64,000 nucleotides of DNA from Pseudoselenomonas ruminis (GCF_008271295.1 NZ_VTOY01000007.1:1-64000); one strand, 5' to 3'. Positions 42,175-50,593 are shown, counted from the first letter of the stretch. Made by a program: numbers and translations. The notes: a model not told the origin generated them from the letters alone.

Positions 42175-42655
42175 CTTTTATCCCCCCTTCAAGATGGTTC
42201 GCGCCATGAGCGATACTGCTATGGCATTTCATGCAGTCCGCGCCAGTGTCGAGGTCAACACCAATCTGCGCATGAACATTCTTCATGGTATTCTCGTGAC
42301 AGCGCAAGCAATTCGCATTGACTGTCTTCTTGCCATCCGCCGACAGCTTGATATGGGCCGGATAATCCCGCATCACCTCATGATAGGTGTCCACCATGCC
42401 GGTTCTCCCCTTCTCCATCAGGTAGATAGCCATGTTGTCATGGGGCAAATGGCAATCCGTACATTCCAGCTTGCTGTGCGTTGACTCAGCAAACGTCCAG
42501 GCTTCTGTCTTCATCGCATGACAAGTGCCGCAAAACTCAGGACTGCCCGAAAACGACATCATCGCCGCGCCAAAGCCACAAGCCGCCACACCAATGACGA
42601 ATCCTCCCGCCAGACATGCCAACGTATGCTTTTGAAAAAGCTGTTTGAAATCCAC
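42167..42655 (-). CDS. nrfH: Tetrahaem quinol dehydrogenase NrfH
   Basis: This 162-residue NapC/NirT-family protein has an N-terminal membrane helix (LACLAGGFVIGVAACGFGAA) and four c-haem sites: CGTCH, CTDCH, CLRCH and CMKCH. It oxidises menaquinol and docks with NrfA. The start is GTG at 42655, preceded by GAGGAGGGG. This gives a 5' leader of about 20 bases from the promoter at 42684-42689. Its promoter has a TGTTG-type box. Confidence 0.95.
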   Translation of the reverse strand: MDFKQLFQKHTLACLAGGFVIGVAACGFGAAMMSFSGSPEFCGTCHAMKTEAWTFAESTHSKLECTDCHLPHDNMAIYLMEKGRTGMVDTYHEVMRDYPAHIKLSADGKKTVNANCLRCHENTMKNVHAQIGVDLDTGADCMKCHSSIAHGANHLEGGIKVE

Positions 42656-42683
42656 TTCCGCTCCCCTCCTCTCACTTACGAAA

Positions 42684-42726
42684 ATTATATCATTTGTCAA
42701 ATTTATGTGATGTTGCTCACGCAACC
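42684..42726 (-). promoter_or_regulatory. nrfHA promoter with a TGTTG-N6-CAAC box
   Basis: TATAAT at 42684-42689 (minus strand) is exactly 32 bp, centre to centre, from the palindrome TGTTG-CTCACG-CAACC (42711-42726). The same geometry and half-sites occur at the crp-ccm promoter (47982-48024). An overlapping TGTGA-TGTTGC-TCACG (42706-42721) also resembles an Fnr box, but its centre is 27 bp from the -10, off the rule. Confidence 0.7.
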
Positions 42727-42772
42727 TTTTGTCAGACTTTTTTCACTTATAAAAATTATTCTCGTAAAAAAA

Positions 42773-42806
42773 TCCGGCGGCTCCATTACGAACCGCCGGA
42801 CTATTG
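42773..42806 (-). terminator. Terminator of ccm operon
   Basis: TCCGGCGG (42773-42780) pairs with CCGCCGGA (42793-42800), then seven T residues on the minus strand. Confidence 0.85.
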
Positions 42807-42827
42807 CTATTCCCGGATTATATTGTC

Positions 42828-44927
42828 TTATTTTTTGACTGCAGCCAGTGTTCCCACACAGACCAGCACACTGCCAAGCCACAACATCCAGATGAACGGT
42901 TTGGTGCTGATGCTGGCGGTTATGGCCTGCTGCGTTTCAGTTTCCAGCGACGGCAGGATTTCCAGCCGCGCCTGTTTCTGATCCGCTGAGACGCCGGTCA
43001 GGCGCACGCGTTTCTTGCCGCCGAAGACATCGACAGGCTTTGAGGTACCGCCCTCAAGCGTTGCCTGTATCGCCGGCTCGACACGCTCAATCGTTTCGCC
43101 ATCCGTCACGGCAATCGCGGCCGTGACCAGCATTCTGCCGCCGCCCTGTTCCTCCATCTTGGCGCCCTCATAGCGATAAGCATAGAGATCATCCATTGCC
43201 ATGCGGCCATGCTTTAAGATGAGTTCCTGACGGCCACTGTCCTTGGGTGGCGTTGGGGCGATGTAGATATCGCCCGCCAGCGTTTTGTCAATAGCCGGTT
43301 CGCGAGCCGCATCCTCGCCATTGGCGTGAAGTTTTGTCAGCGCACGCACCTCACGCCCATCGACCGTATAAATGTAGTACTTGGCACTCATATCATCGGC
43401 AAACTGCTGCCCTTTATAAACAATCTCATGACCGTATAGGGTTACCGGTTCGCCGACATTCAGCTCCCGCGAAGTGCTCTGGCTGCCACTGCCCGCCAGC
43501 ACAATTGCCAACAGCGAAAGTCCCAGGCCAAAATGCGCTGCCATTCCGCCGAATCCCAGCGCTTTTTTTCGCCAGCTCAGTACCGATGCCGCCGCCCCAA
43601 GGACTGCCGCCCCTGCTAAGACAATCGGCAACAGCTGGCGAACGCCGGCCAGCCAGGAAATTCCCGCACCAGCGGCAAAGAAAATACCGAGCATCCTGCC
43701 CGCCACGATTTTACTGCCGTCCCCATAACGATGCAGGCAGGCAAAAGCGATACAGAACATCATGACAATTGCCAGCGGCAAAGTCGTACGCACATAAAAA
43801 TCCGTATCGACAGCGGCCGGCCGGCCCACAAGCTGCGTCAAGAGCGGCATCGACATGCCAAGGAAAATCACCGCGGCAATAAAGACCAGCACCAGCGCAC
43901 CCAGCAAAACAATAAACTCGCGGCTGTTATAGCCCGGATACATCTCGCCCTTCGGCAGTTTATTCGCCCGCACCGTCAGCAGGAGCAACCCGCTGACGAG
44001 AACGATGGCGTTGACTACGGCAATCGTCATGCCAATGCTCGTGCCACTGAAGGAATGCACCGAAAAGTCACCAAGAATGCCGCTGCGCGTCAGGAAAGTG
44101 CCATAGAGCACCAACGAAAACGCGAACACCGCCGCGAGGTGAACCATCGAAAGAACCGCCTCACGAACTCTGGCCACGCGCAGGACATGGATGAAGATAC
44201 CGGCCACGAGCCAGGGAACCAGCGAGGAATTTTCCACAGGGTCCCACCCCCAGAAGCCGCCCCAGCCCAGCACTTTATAGGCCCAATAACCGCCGATAAA
44301 GATGCCGGCACCGAGGAATGCCCAGGCCACCAGCGTCCACCGGCGCGCTTGTTCGAGCCACTGCTTCGCCTTTTGATTCTCGATGAGCGCCGCCGCCGAG
44401 CAGGCAAAGGGAACGGCGAGCAAAGCGTAGCCAATAAAGATAACCGGCGGATGAATTGCCATCCACGGGTCCTGTAAAAGCGGATTGAGCCCAACGCCAT
44501 TTTCGACCGCAGCCTCCTGCGGCAAGAACGGGCTCTTCGCCATGACCAGAAATGCCAGCAGCGCCTGCAGGAACATATACACCGCCATGCCCACAGACGT
44601 AAGCCGCTGGCGAAAACTCAGCATAACGCCTGCCACGGCATGAATCAGCAGCCACAGCAGGAACGACCCCTGCTGGCCAGCCCAAAAAGCTGAGAACTTG
44701 TACACCGCTGGAAGCTCAGCGGAGGAATAACTTGCCACATAAGCAATCTCGAAGTGATTGCCGAAAATAAGCCACATCAAATAACCGCTGGCACCAGCCG
44801 CCCCTGCAAGTGACAGCAGCGTAAAGAGCCGCCCCCAGCGTTCCAGGCGCTCAGCACGGGTGGCATAGCAAAGCAGCGCGCATAGGGACAGTGCCAAGGT
44901 CACTGCTAAAAATATCGTTCCTATCAA
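42828..44927 (-). CDS. ccmF: Cytochrome c haem lyase subunit CcmF
   Basis: This 699-residue membrane protein of the haem-handling family has about fifteen helices. The tryptophan-rich WWD motif is WGGFWGWDPVENSS (about residues 222-235). Conserved histidines in IHPPVIFIGY and VHLAAVFAF fit haem ligands. CcmF joins haem to the CxxCH of apocytochromes. It is the last gene of ccmABCEF. In this operon it must work without CcmH and CcmG, as in Desulfovibrio. Its substrates are NrfA and NrfH. Confidence 0.93.
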   Translation of the reverse strand: MIGTIFLAVTLALSLCALLCYATRAERLERWGRLFTLLSLAGAAGASGYLMWLIFGNHFEIAYVASYSSAELPAVYKFSAFWAGQQGSFLLWLLIHAVAGVMLSFRQRLTSVGMAVYMFLQALLAFLVMAKSPFLPQEAAVENGVGLNPLLQDPWMAIHPPVIFIGYALLAVPFACSAAALIENQKAKQWLEQARRWTLVAWAFLGAGIFIGGYWAYKVLGWGGFWGWDPVENSSLVPWLVAGIFIHVLRVARVREAVLSMVHLAAVFAFSLVLYGTFLTRSGILGDFSVHSFSGTSIGMTIAVVNAIVLVSGLLLLTVRANKLPKGEMYPGYNSREFIVLLGALVLVFIAAVIFLGMSMPLLTQLVGRPAAVDTDFYVRTTLPLAIVMMFCIAFACLHRYGDGSKIVAGRMLGIFFAAGAGISWLAGVRQLLPIVLAGAAVLGAAASVLSWRKKALGFGGMAAHFGLGLSLLAIVLAGSGSQSTSRELNVGEPVTLYGHEIVYKGQQFADDMSAKYYIYTVDGREVRALTKLHANGEDAAREPAIDKTLAGDIYIAPTPPKDSGRQELILKHGRMAMDDLYAYRYEGAKMEEQGGGRMLVTAAIAVTDGETIERVEPAIQATLEGGTSKPVDVFGGKKRVRLTGVSADQKQARLEILPSLETETQQAITASISTKPFIWMLWLGSVLVCVGTLAAVKK

Positions 44928-44940
44928 CCGAGAATCCCTC

Positions 44941-45312
44941 CTACTTTTTCCCCTGCTGTTCGTACTTCGACGGGCATTTTATGAGCAGCTTATCCGCCTG
45001 AAATGCGCCATCCTTATACTTTCCCACGGCAACAATATGGTGCGCCTCATCAAATTGGTCTGGTTTTGCCCCATGATAGCGCACGGGCATCGTCTCGCCC
45101 GTATCTTCATCGCGGAGCGTAAAGACAAAATAATCCCCTTCCATATGTGGTGCCTCAGCCGACTCAGCCAGCAAGCCTTTGACCTGAACACTGCCTGAGG
45201 CCTTCTGCGCCTCCGCGATGCCGACGTACGGCGTAACCGAATCGACAAAGCTGTAGCCGGCATAACCGAGAAACGCCAGGATAAGAATCCCCAGCAATAT
45301 TTTGCGATTCAT
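44941..45312 (-). CDS. ccmE: Haem chaperone CcmE, cysteine variant
   Basis: This 123-residue periplasmic haem chaperone has an N-terminal membrane helix and a beta-barrel (OB) domain. Classic CcmE binds haem covalently through a histidine (HxxxY). Here the site is C113-P-S-K-Y117, the CxxxY form known from Desulfovibrio and some archaea. That form goes with Ccm systems lacking CcmG and CcmH, which are also absent here. It overlaps ccmC by four bases (ATGA) and lies 13 bases before ccmF. Length is short, lacking the acidic tail of E. coli CcmE. Confidence 0.92.
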   Translation of the reverse strand: MNRKILLGILILAFLGYAGYSFVDSVTPYVGIAEAQKASGSVQVKGLLAESAEAPHMEGDYFVFTLRDEDTGETMPVRYHGAKPDQFDEAHHIVAVGKYKDGAFQADKLLIKCPSKYEQQGKK

Positions 45313-45989
45313 GCTAATACCTCCTTATCCCGGCCGCTAACACTTTTTCGCACCAGCCAGGCATAAATAAGTGTCGCATCCAGCAGCCCAACCAGCAGTG
45401 TTGCAAGCATCACTGGTTCCATTGCTACCGAACCACTGCCATTGATAACCGGCGATGGATGCAGGGAAAAAAACAACCGCGGAATGATAAACACCAAAAA
45501 CGGCACAGTCAAAAAAGAAAACAAGGCATAGACGGCCGACACCCGCGCCCGGCGCGTTGGTTCCGGCATGACCGCCCGTAGCGTCAAATATGCCCCATAA
45601 ATCAGGAGCAGTACAAAAATCGTCGTCTGCCGCGGGTCCCAATTCCAATAAGCCCCCCAGGTCAGCTTAGAGAAAACCGCCCCGCTGACCGTTGCGAGCA
45701 CGACAAAAATCAACCCGAATCTGGCCGACGCCGCACTTAGCGCATCAAAGCGCATATCCCGACGCCGCAGATAGCCTGCGCCCCAGCCGGCACTCATGAG
45801 AAAAGCCAGTACCGACACCCAGGCCACCGGAATATGGAAAAATGCAATGCGCACATAATTTCCCAGCCCCTGCGCTGGCGGCACTACCCAAAAGACAAGA
45901 TAGAGCAGCACCACCGTCAACAAGCCAATACCTGCCAACAGATAATTTCCCTGTTTCAATTTCATCCACCCCATACTCATAGAAGGCAT
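45309..45989 (-). CDS. ccmC: Haem exporter subunit CcmC
   Basis: This 226-residue membrane protein has six predicted helices and a WWD motif (WGAYWNWDPRQTT, about residues 110-122). The histidines are in IAFFHIPVAW and SLHPSP. CcmC loads haem onto CcmE. The start codon at 45989 directly follows the ccmB stop (TGAATG); in-frame ATGs a few codons later are possible. The ccmD gene that often follows ccmC is not present. Confidence 0.92.
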   Translation of the reverse strand: MPSMSMGWMKLKQGNYLLAGIGLLTVVLLYLVFWVVPPAQGLGNYVRIAFFHIPVAWVSVLAFLMSAGWGAGYLRRRDMRFDALSAASARFGLIFVVLATVSGAVFSKLTWGAYWNWDPRQTTIFVLLLIYGAYLTLRAVMPEPTRRARVSAVYALFSFLTVPFLVFIIPRLFFSLHPSPVINGSGSVAMEPVMLATLLVGLLDATLIYAWLVRKSVSGRDKEVLA

Positions 45990-46661
45990 TCAGTCTTCAT
46001 ACCAAAGATAATCAAACAAAAGCGAAGCACCAACGGCCAGGATAAGGTCATAAAGTCCCATACCGACGAGGTACGAACCTGCACTATCCCCGCCGCCAAA
46101 GGCAGCGGCCGAAAGTGAAATAGCCGGCAAAAAAACCGGCAGGATAACCGGCAGCATCAATATCGAAAACAAGCCGCCATGAACGCTCGCCCCTGTCGTC
46201 AGCGCCGCAATCAAGGTACCGGCGGCCGCAATACCGCCGCAGCCCAGCAGCAAAGCAACGGTCAAAAGGCCCGGTGCCGTAACCGTCACGTCTAAGAGCA
46301 GCACGAACAGTGGCGTAATAAAGGCAGCCAGCGCCACCATGAGGAAAAACGTATAGAGCATCTTGCCCATAAGCACAGCCTGCGATGGGCCATAGATGCG
46401 AAGTGCCAGCAGCGTTCCCGCCGTGTCTTCATCGGCAAAGACGCGGTCAGCACCAGCCAGTGAAGCAAAGAACAGGATAACCCATAAGAGCGCCGCAAGC
46501 AGCCTTGGCTCAAGCGTCCCGCCCTGCAAGGCCATACTGACACAGGCCAGCGTCGTCAGCGAAAACATCAGCATCGCAGCCCAAGCGGCCTTGAAGCGCA
46601 AGCCAACCACCAATTCTTTCCGAAAGACGAGCTTAATGCCCTGCCAGCTTGATTGCTGCAT
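45990..46661 (-). CDS. ccmB: Haem exporter permease subunit CcmB
   Basis: This 223-residue membrane protein has six predicted helices (AAMLMFSLTTLACVSMAL through LILAVGASLLFDYL). It pairs with the ATPase CcmA, and together they release holo-CcmE from CcmC. The start at 46661 has GGAGG nine bases upstream and overlaps the end of ccmA by 29 bases. A longer open frame to 46787 would overlap further and is unlikely. Confidence 0.9.
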   Translation of the reverse strand: MQQSSWQGIKLVFRKELVVGLRFKAAWAAMLMFSLTTLACVSMALQGGTLEPRLLAALLWVILFFASLAGADRVFADEDTAGTLLALRIYGPSQAVLMGKMLYTFFLMVALAAFITPLFVLLLDVTVTAPGLLTVALLLGCGGIAAAGTLIAALTTGASVHGGLFSILMLPVILPVFLPAISLSAAAFGGGDSAGSYLVGMGLYDLILAVGASLLFDYLWYED

Positions 46662-47262
46662 CAGCTGCCGCCTCCTCCCGTTCGTCATTGGTCGCCCAAC
46701 ATACCAGGCGCCCCTCATCAGCCGCCTGACGAGCCTCGCGGAGAATAAGCTTCCGGCCTGCCGCATCGAGATTGGCCCCCGGCTCATCGAGCAGCCAGAT
46801 ATCTGCCCCCGATGCCAACAGCACCGCCAGCTTCAAACGCTGACGCATACCAGTCGAAAACTCCCCAGCAAACGCTGTACCGATTTCTTTTTCCCGCAGG
46901 CCTACGCGTTCGAGCAAGGCCTGATACGCTGTCTCATCAAGCGCTCTCCCCCTGAGTCCCAGCAAGAAATCCATATTTCCCCTGGCGGTAAGGCGCGGAT
47001 AGAAGCGCAGCTCCGGCGTCACCATCGCCAGTCGGCGGCGCAGGCTGTCTCCCACCAGTTCTCTGCCATCCGCCATAACCACGACCCGCCCCGCCGTCGG
47101 CAGTAATAGATGGGCCGCCAGTTTTAGCAGCGTCGATTTGCCACTGCCATTTTGACCGGTCACGGCCACTATCCGCCCGCTGGCAAGTTCCGCCTGAATA
47201 GGACCAAATATCGTCCGGCCATGGAATCTCTGTATAACCTCTTCAAACCGTATCGTCACCAT
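46633..47262 (-). CDS. ccmA: Haem exporter ATP-binding subunit CcmA
   Basis: This 209-residue ABC ATPase has Walker A in GQNGSGKST (about residues 35-43). The signature is FSTGMRQRLKL and Walker B is DIWLLDEPGANLD. It drives release of haem-bound CcmE. It starts three bases after the Crp/Fnr regulator gene ends, so both belong to one transcript. The order crp-ccmA-ccmB-ccmC-ccmE-ccmF is complete for the reduced system. Confidence 0.93.
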   Translation of the reverse strand: MVTIRFEEVIQRFHGRTIFGPIQAELASGRIVAVTGQNGSGKSTLLKLAAHLLLPTAGRVVVMADGRELVGDSLRRRLAMVTPELRFYPRLTARGNMDFLLGLRGRALDETAYQALLERVGLREKEIGTAFAGEFSTGMRQRLKLAVLLASGADIWLLDEPGANLDAAGRKLILREARQAADEGRLVCWATNDEREEAAADAAIKLAGH

Positions 47263-47265
47263 AGC

Positions 47266-47946
47266 TCAGCACCCAATCCGTTCCTTGTTAAGCTGCAGCC
47301 AGTCTTCACCAACCACCAGCATGCCTTCGGCTTTCATCGCCGCAATCTCCCGCGTCAGCGCACTGCGGTTGCACTCGATTTCCTTGGCAAGCTGTACGCG
47401 GCCGGGAACCTTTACCTGCTCGCAGTGGCAGCGACCCTGCCGCTGCAACAGATAGACAATCAGCCGCTCACGCAGTGTTTTTTGCGATAAGAGCTGAATC
47501 TTTTCCATCATCATGACATTCTTGCTGCAAAATGCCTCCAACAGATTCCGCATAACCATCCCATGCGTATGCCCCAGCTTGGGTCCCGCCACCAGCAGTG
47601 CTCGATACGGCACCCAAAGCACGATTATATCGGTAAGTGCCTCAATTGACGTATTATTATTGAGCTGAAACTGCGGCAAGATTGCCGAAGCACTGCCCAT
47701 CATCCCACCGCGTTCGAGTTTATGACCAATCGACTCATTGCCAAAGCGGTCTTCGGCAATAACCTGTGCCTGCCCCTCAACGACTACCCCAATATTGGCA
47801 TTCGGCTCATAGGCTTTTAGAATCCGCGTATGCTTTGCGTAGCGCTTAACCGACGCACCAGTGCTCTGAATAAAGCGCTCCACTTCCTCCGCCGAAACAT
47901 CGCGGAACAGTGGCAACTCCTGCAAATCCAGCTGATAGCCGTTCAT
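47266..47946 (-). CDS. Crp/Fnr-family regulator heading the ccm operon
   Basis: This 226-residue regulator has a cyclic-nucleotide-like sensor fold (residues 12-130), a dimer helix and a helix-turn-helix at 183-205. The recognition helix reads C192-N-R194-S195-A-L-T-R199. Against E. coli CRP this keeps R180 and R185 but replaces E181 with serine. It has no C-terminal cysteine cluster of the Fnr kind. Single cysteines at 140, 173, 175 and 192 and a HTH motif at H126-x-H128 could matter for ligand sensing. The ATG follows GAGGAGG. It shares a transcript with ccmABCEF and has a TGTTG-type box in its own promoter, so autoregulation is likely. The signal is unknown; NO or nitrite would fit the targets. 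Confidence 0.88.
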   Translation of the reverse strand: MNGYQLDLQELPLFRDVSAEEVERFIQSTGASVKRYAKHTRILKAYEPNANIGVVVEGQAQVIAEDRFGNESIGHKLERGGMMGSASAILPQFQLNNNTSIEALTDIIVLWVPYRALLVAGPKLGHTHGMVMRNLLEAFCSKNVMMMEKIQLLSQKTLRERLIVYLLQRQGRCHCEQVKVPGRVQLAKEIECNRSALTREIAAMKAEGMLVVGEDWLQLNKERIGC

Positions 47947-47981
47947 TCAATCCCCTCCTCATTTCCGCTGTAATTGGCCTA

Positions 47982-48024
47982 ATTATAGCACTTATAATCA
48001 CATACTTATGTTGCATCAGCAACT
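47982..48024 (-). promoter_or_regulatory. crp-ccm promoter with a TGTTG-N6-CAAC box
   Basis: TATAAT at 47982-47987 (minus strand, with an extended TGC) is centred exactly 32 bp from TGTTG-CATCAG-CAACT (48009-48024). Both the half-sites and the distance match the nrfHA promoter. Confidence 0.7.
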
Positions 48025-48143
48025 CTTTATAGCCATTATTCTACTCGTTCCCACAAAATCCTGCCTTGGTCATTTGCACAAAAAGGCAGCCCATTATCAT
48101 GGACAAAACCACAATAACAGACTGCTTATAGCATTGGCCAAGC

Positions 48144-49778
48144 TTAGCCAATCATCTTTTTGATATCGTCTTCTACGGTCGTAATGCCGCCAATGCCGAA
48201 ATTCTCCACGAGAACTTTGGCCACATTCGGGGACAGGAATGCCGGCAGCGTCGGGCCGAGGTGAATGTTCTTGACGCCGAGATGCAGCAGTGCCAGCAGG
48301 ACGATAACTGCCTTCTGCTCATACCAGGCAATATTGTAGGCAATCGGCAGCTCGTTGACATCCTCAAGACCGAATACTTCCTTAAGCTTCAAGGCGATGA
48401 GCGCGAGACTGTAGGAATCGTTGCACTGGCCGGCATCGAGCACGCGCGGGATACCGCCGATATCGCCAAGATTCATCTTGATGTATTTATATTTTGCACA
48501 GCCAGCCGTAAGGATAACCGTATCCTGCGGCAAGGCTTTGGCAAATTCGGCATAATAGTCGCGGGACTTCATGCGGCCATCGCAGCCAGCCATGACGACA
48601 AACTTCTTGATTGCACCGGATTTTACTGCTTCAACGACCTTGTCGGCAACAGCAAAGACCTGCTCATGGGCAAAGCCGCCAACGATCTGCCCCTGCTCGA
48701 GTTCCGTCGGCGCTGCACACTTCTTTGCCATTTCAATAACCGGACCAAAATCCTTCGTCCCATCAGCCTTGGCAGCAATATGCTGGCAGCCCGGCACGCC
48801 CGTAGCTCCCGTCGTGAACAGGCGGTCCTGATACGATGCCTTCGGCGGCACAACGCAGTTCGTCGTCATGAGAATCGGGCCGTTAAACGACTCAAACTCC
48901 TCTTTCTGTTTCCACCAGGCATTGCCGTAGTTGCCCGCAAAATTCTCGTACTTCTTGAACTTTGGATAGTAATGAGCCGGCAGCATTTCGCCATGGGTGT
49001 AAACATCGACACCCGTGCCCTGCGTCTGCTCCAAGAGCATCTCAAGATCCTTAAGGTCATGACCCGAAATCAAAATTCCAGGATTCTTGCGCACGCCAAG
49101 ATCAACTTTTGTGAGTTCCGGATTGCCATAAGTTTCCGTATTGGCTTTATCCAAAAGTGCCATACCATCGACACCCCATTTACCCGTTTCGAGCGTCAAT
49201 GCCGTGAGGTCATCGCCCGTCAGGCTGTCATCGAGGAGTTTGGCCAGTGCCGACTGCGCAAAAGCGTCGATAGCCTCATTCTCATAGCCAAGGACATTAG
49301 CGTGTTTCTGATACGCTGCCAGGCCCTTGAGTCCATAGGTGATAAGCTCGCGCAGACTGCGGATATCCTCGTTCTCCGTCGCAAGAACGCCAACCTTGGC
49401 AGCTTTGGCATCAAAGCCGTCTTCCGTATCATTCCAAAGCGCTGCCTCGGGCAGATTTTCGCGATTGGCAAGACCTGCGAGCAGTTCCATCTTAACGGCC
49501 AACGTGTTTTTGATGCGCGCTACGATAGCTTCGCGGTCAAAATTGGCATTGGTAATCGTCACAAACAGATTCAACGTAATCTGGTGATTGACCTCTGCTG
49601 CCACTTTCTTACCTTCAGCGCGCAGACGCGTCGTGACTGCCGCCAACCCTTTCGTTACATAGATAAGGAGGTCCTGCATTGCCGCAACTTCCGGCTTCTT
49701 ACCGCAGACACCCACCTGCGTGCAGCCCTTGCAGCCTGCCGTCTCCTGGCACTGATAACAAAACATCTTGTTTTCCAT
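48144..49778 (-). CDS. hcp: Hydroxylamine reductase / hybrid cluster protein
   Basis: This 544-residue enzyme contains the hybrid iron-sulfur-oxygen cluster. The N-terminal [4Fe-4S] site is in [12 protein letters not shown] with further cysteines in CTQVGVC. The hybrid cluster ligands lie in [18 protein letters not shown] and CAKYKY. Hcp acts as an NO reductase and can reduce hydroxylamine. It protects cells during nitrite reduction. The ATG at 49778 follows GGAGAGATATTTT; a longer frame to 49895 covers the promoter and is not used. Its promoter has an Fnr box. Confidence 0.96.
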   Translation of the reverse strand: MENKMFCYQCQETAGCKGCTQVGVCGKKPEVAAMQDLLIYVTKGLAAVTTRLRAEGKKVAAEVNHQITLNLFVTITNANFDREAIVARIKNTLAVKMELLAGLANRENLPEAALWNDTEDGFDAKAAKVGVLATENEDIRSLRELITYGLKGLAAYQKHANVLGYENEAIDAFAQSALAKLLDDSLTGDDLTALTLETGKWGVDGMALLDKANTETYGNPELTKVDLGVRKNPGILISGHDLKDLEMLLEQTQGTGVDVYTHGEMLPAHYYPKFKKYENFAGNYGNAWWKQKEEFESFNGPILMTTNCVVPPKASYQDRLFTTGATGVPGCQHIAAKADGTKDFGPVIEMAKKCAAPTELEQGQIVGGFAHEQVFAVADKVVEAVKSGAIKKFVVMAGCDGRMKSRDYYAEFAKALPQDTVILTAGCAKYKYIKMNLGDIGGIPRVLDAGQCNDSYSLALIALKLKEVFGLEDVNELPIAYNIAWYEQKAVIVLLALLHLGVKNIHLGPTLPAFLSPNVAKVLVENFGIGGITTVEDDIKKMIG

Positions 49779-49860
49779 AAAATATCTCTCCTTTTCCGCC
49801 TGTGTTGCATTCGGAACCATAATACCCAAACCATATCGTTTGCTCTTCCTGACAAATCCA

Positions 49861-49903
49861 ATTATAGCGGAGCCCCTTCCTGCAGGCTGTAACATTCGCT
49901 ACA
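49861..49903 (-). promoter_or_regulatory. Fnr-type promoter of hcp
   Basis: TATAAT at 49861-49866 (minus strand) is exactly 32 bp, centre to centre, from TGTAA-CATTCG-CTACA (49888-49903), at -41.5. The half-sites are a little weaker than at nar. Confidence 0.75.
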
Positions 49904-49926
49904 GGTATTCCTGACGCACAAAAAAA

Positions 49927-49951
49927 GACCCTCCTCAAACTGAGGAAGGTC
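49927..49951 (-). terminator. Terminator of the repeat-protein gene
   Basis: GACC.TCCTCA/TGAGGA.GGTC arms and a three-base loop are followed by seven T residues on the minus strand. Confidence 0.85.
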
Positions 49952-49975
49952 AAAGTAAACGCTTCATTTTACACA

Positions 49976-50497
49976 TTACGCACCAATGTCGACTCTGCTG
50001 CCAGCTTGTTTCTGGAAGTCTGCAAACTGCGTATAGGCTTTCTGCCGGGCCTGCATGATTTGCGCATTAACCTGCTGGAAACCACTCTTGCCGAGATTCG
50101 TCTCCGTGCCGAAATTCGATACCCGCGTAATGTCCGCCGTTGCTTTCATGCCCTTGGACAGGTTCTGTGCGCCTTGTTCCGCATCGGCTTTGATTTGCTG
50201 CTGGAACTTGCTGGAGCCAAGCTTGGTCTCATTGCCGAAGTTCGAAACTTCGTAATAAGACTTGCTGCGGTCCATCAGCATAGCAGTCTTGCTTTCACCA
50301 ATGTTGATTATCGTGGAGTTCGCTTGCTGAAAAGCACTGCTGCCCAGTTTCGTCTCATTTCCAAAATTGGAAACTTTTGTATACGAAGCCGCTGCTTCAC
50401 TATGCTCCTTCGCTACCTGTTGTCCCCTCGCGGTTACCTCGCGGTTCATTTGAGGGAAACTGGTCAGCGTCGTGATGCTAACCGCCGATATACCCAT
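49976..50497 (-). CDS. Protein with three 42-residue repeats, unknown function
   Basis: This 173-residue protein has three copies of V-S-N-F-G-[NT]-E-T-[KN]-L-G-x-S-x-F-Q-Q at residues 42, 84 and 126, exactly 42 residues apart. Each is followed by a helical stretch rich in Q, A and K. There is no obvious signal peptide or membrane segment. The start is preceded by GAGAGGGATAATC. It has its own strong promoter (50565-50593) and terminator and lies between hcp and two chemoreceptor genes. I do not recognise the family. The composition suggests repeated helical hairpins or a fibre-like assembly. Confidence 0.8.
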   Translation of the reverse strand: MGISAVSITTLTSFPQMNREVTARGQQVAKEHSEAAASYTKVSNFGNETKLGSSAFQQANSTIINIGESKTAMLMDRSKSYYEVSNFGNETKLGSSKFQQQIKADAEQGAQNLSKGMKATADITRVSNFGTETNLGKSGFQQVNAQIMQARQKAYTQFADFQKQAGSRVDIGA

Positions 50498-50564
50498 GAT
50501 TATCCCTCTCTTTCCTTGTACATTTCCTTAATCCGTTATTCAATAGGTATATTTTCCTATCTAC

Positions 50565-50593
50565 ATTATAATATCACTTCCGGCTTTTTTCAA
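50565..50593 (-). promoter_or_regulatory. Promoter of the repeat-protein gene
   Basis: TTGAAA (50588-50593), a 17-base spacer and TATAAT (50565-50570) stand on the minus strand, about 70 bases before the ATG. This is a near-consensus vegetative promoter, suggesting steady expression. Confidence 0.65.

Noticed and set aside
42706-42721. TGTGA-TGTTGC-TCACG before nrfHA as an Fnr box at the activating position
   Set aside because: Half-sites are good but the centre is 27 bp from the -10, while every other box is at 32. The overlapping TGTTG box fits the rule exactly. It might still bind Fnr.
48261-49892. Plus-strand open frame of more than 500 codons opposite hcp
   Set aside because: hcp is certain from its cluster motifs. 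The opposite frame has no start site or known motif.
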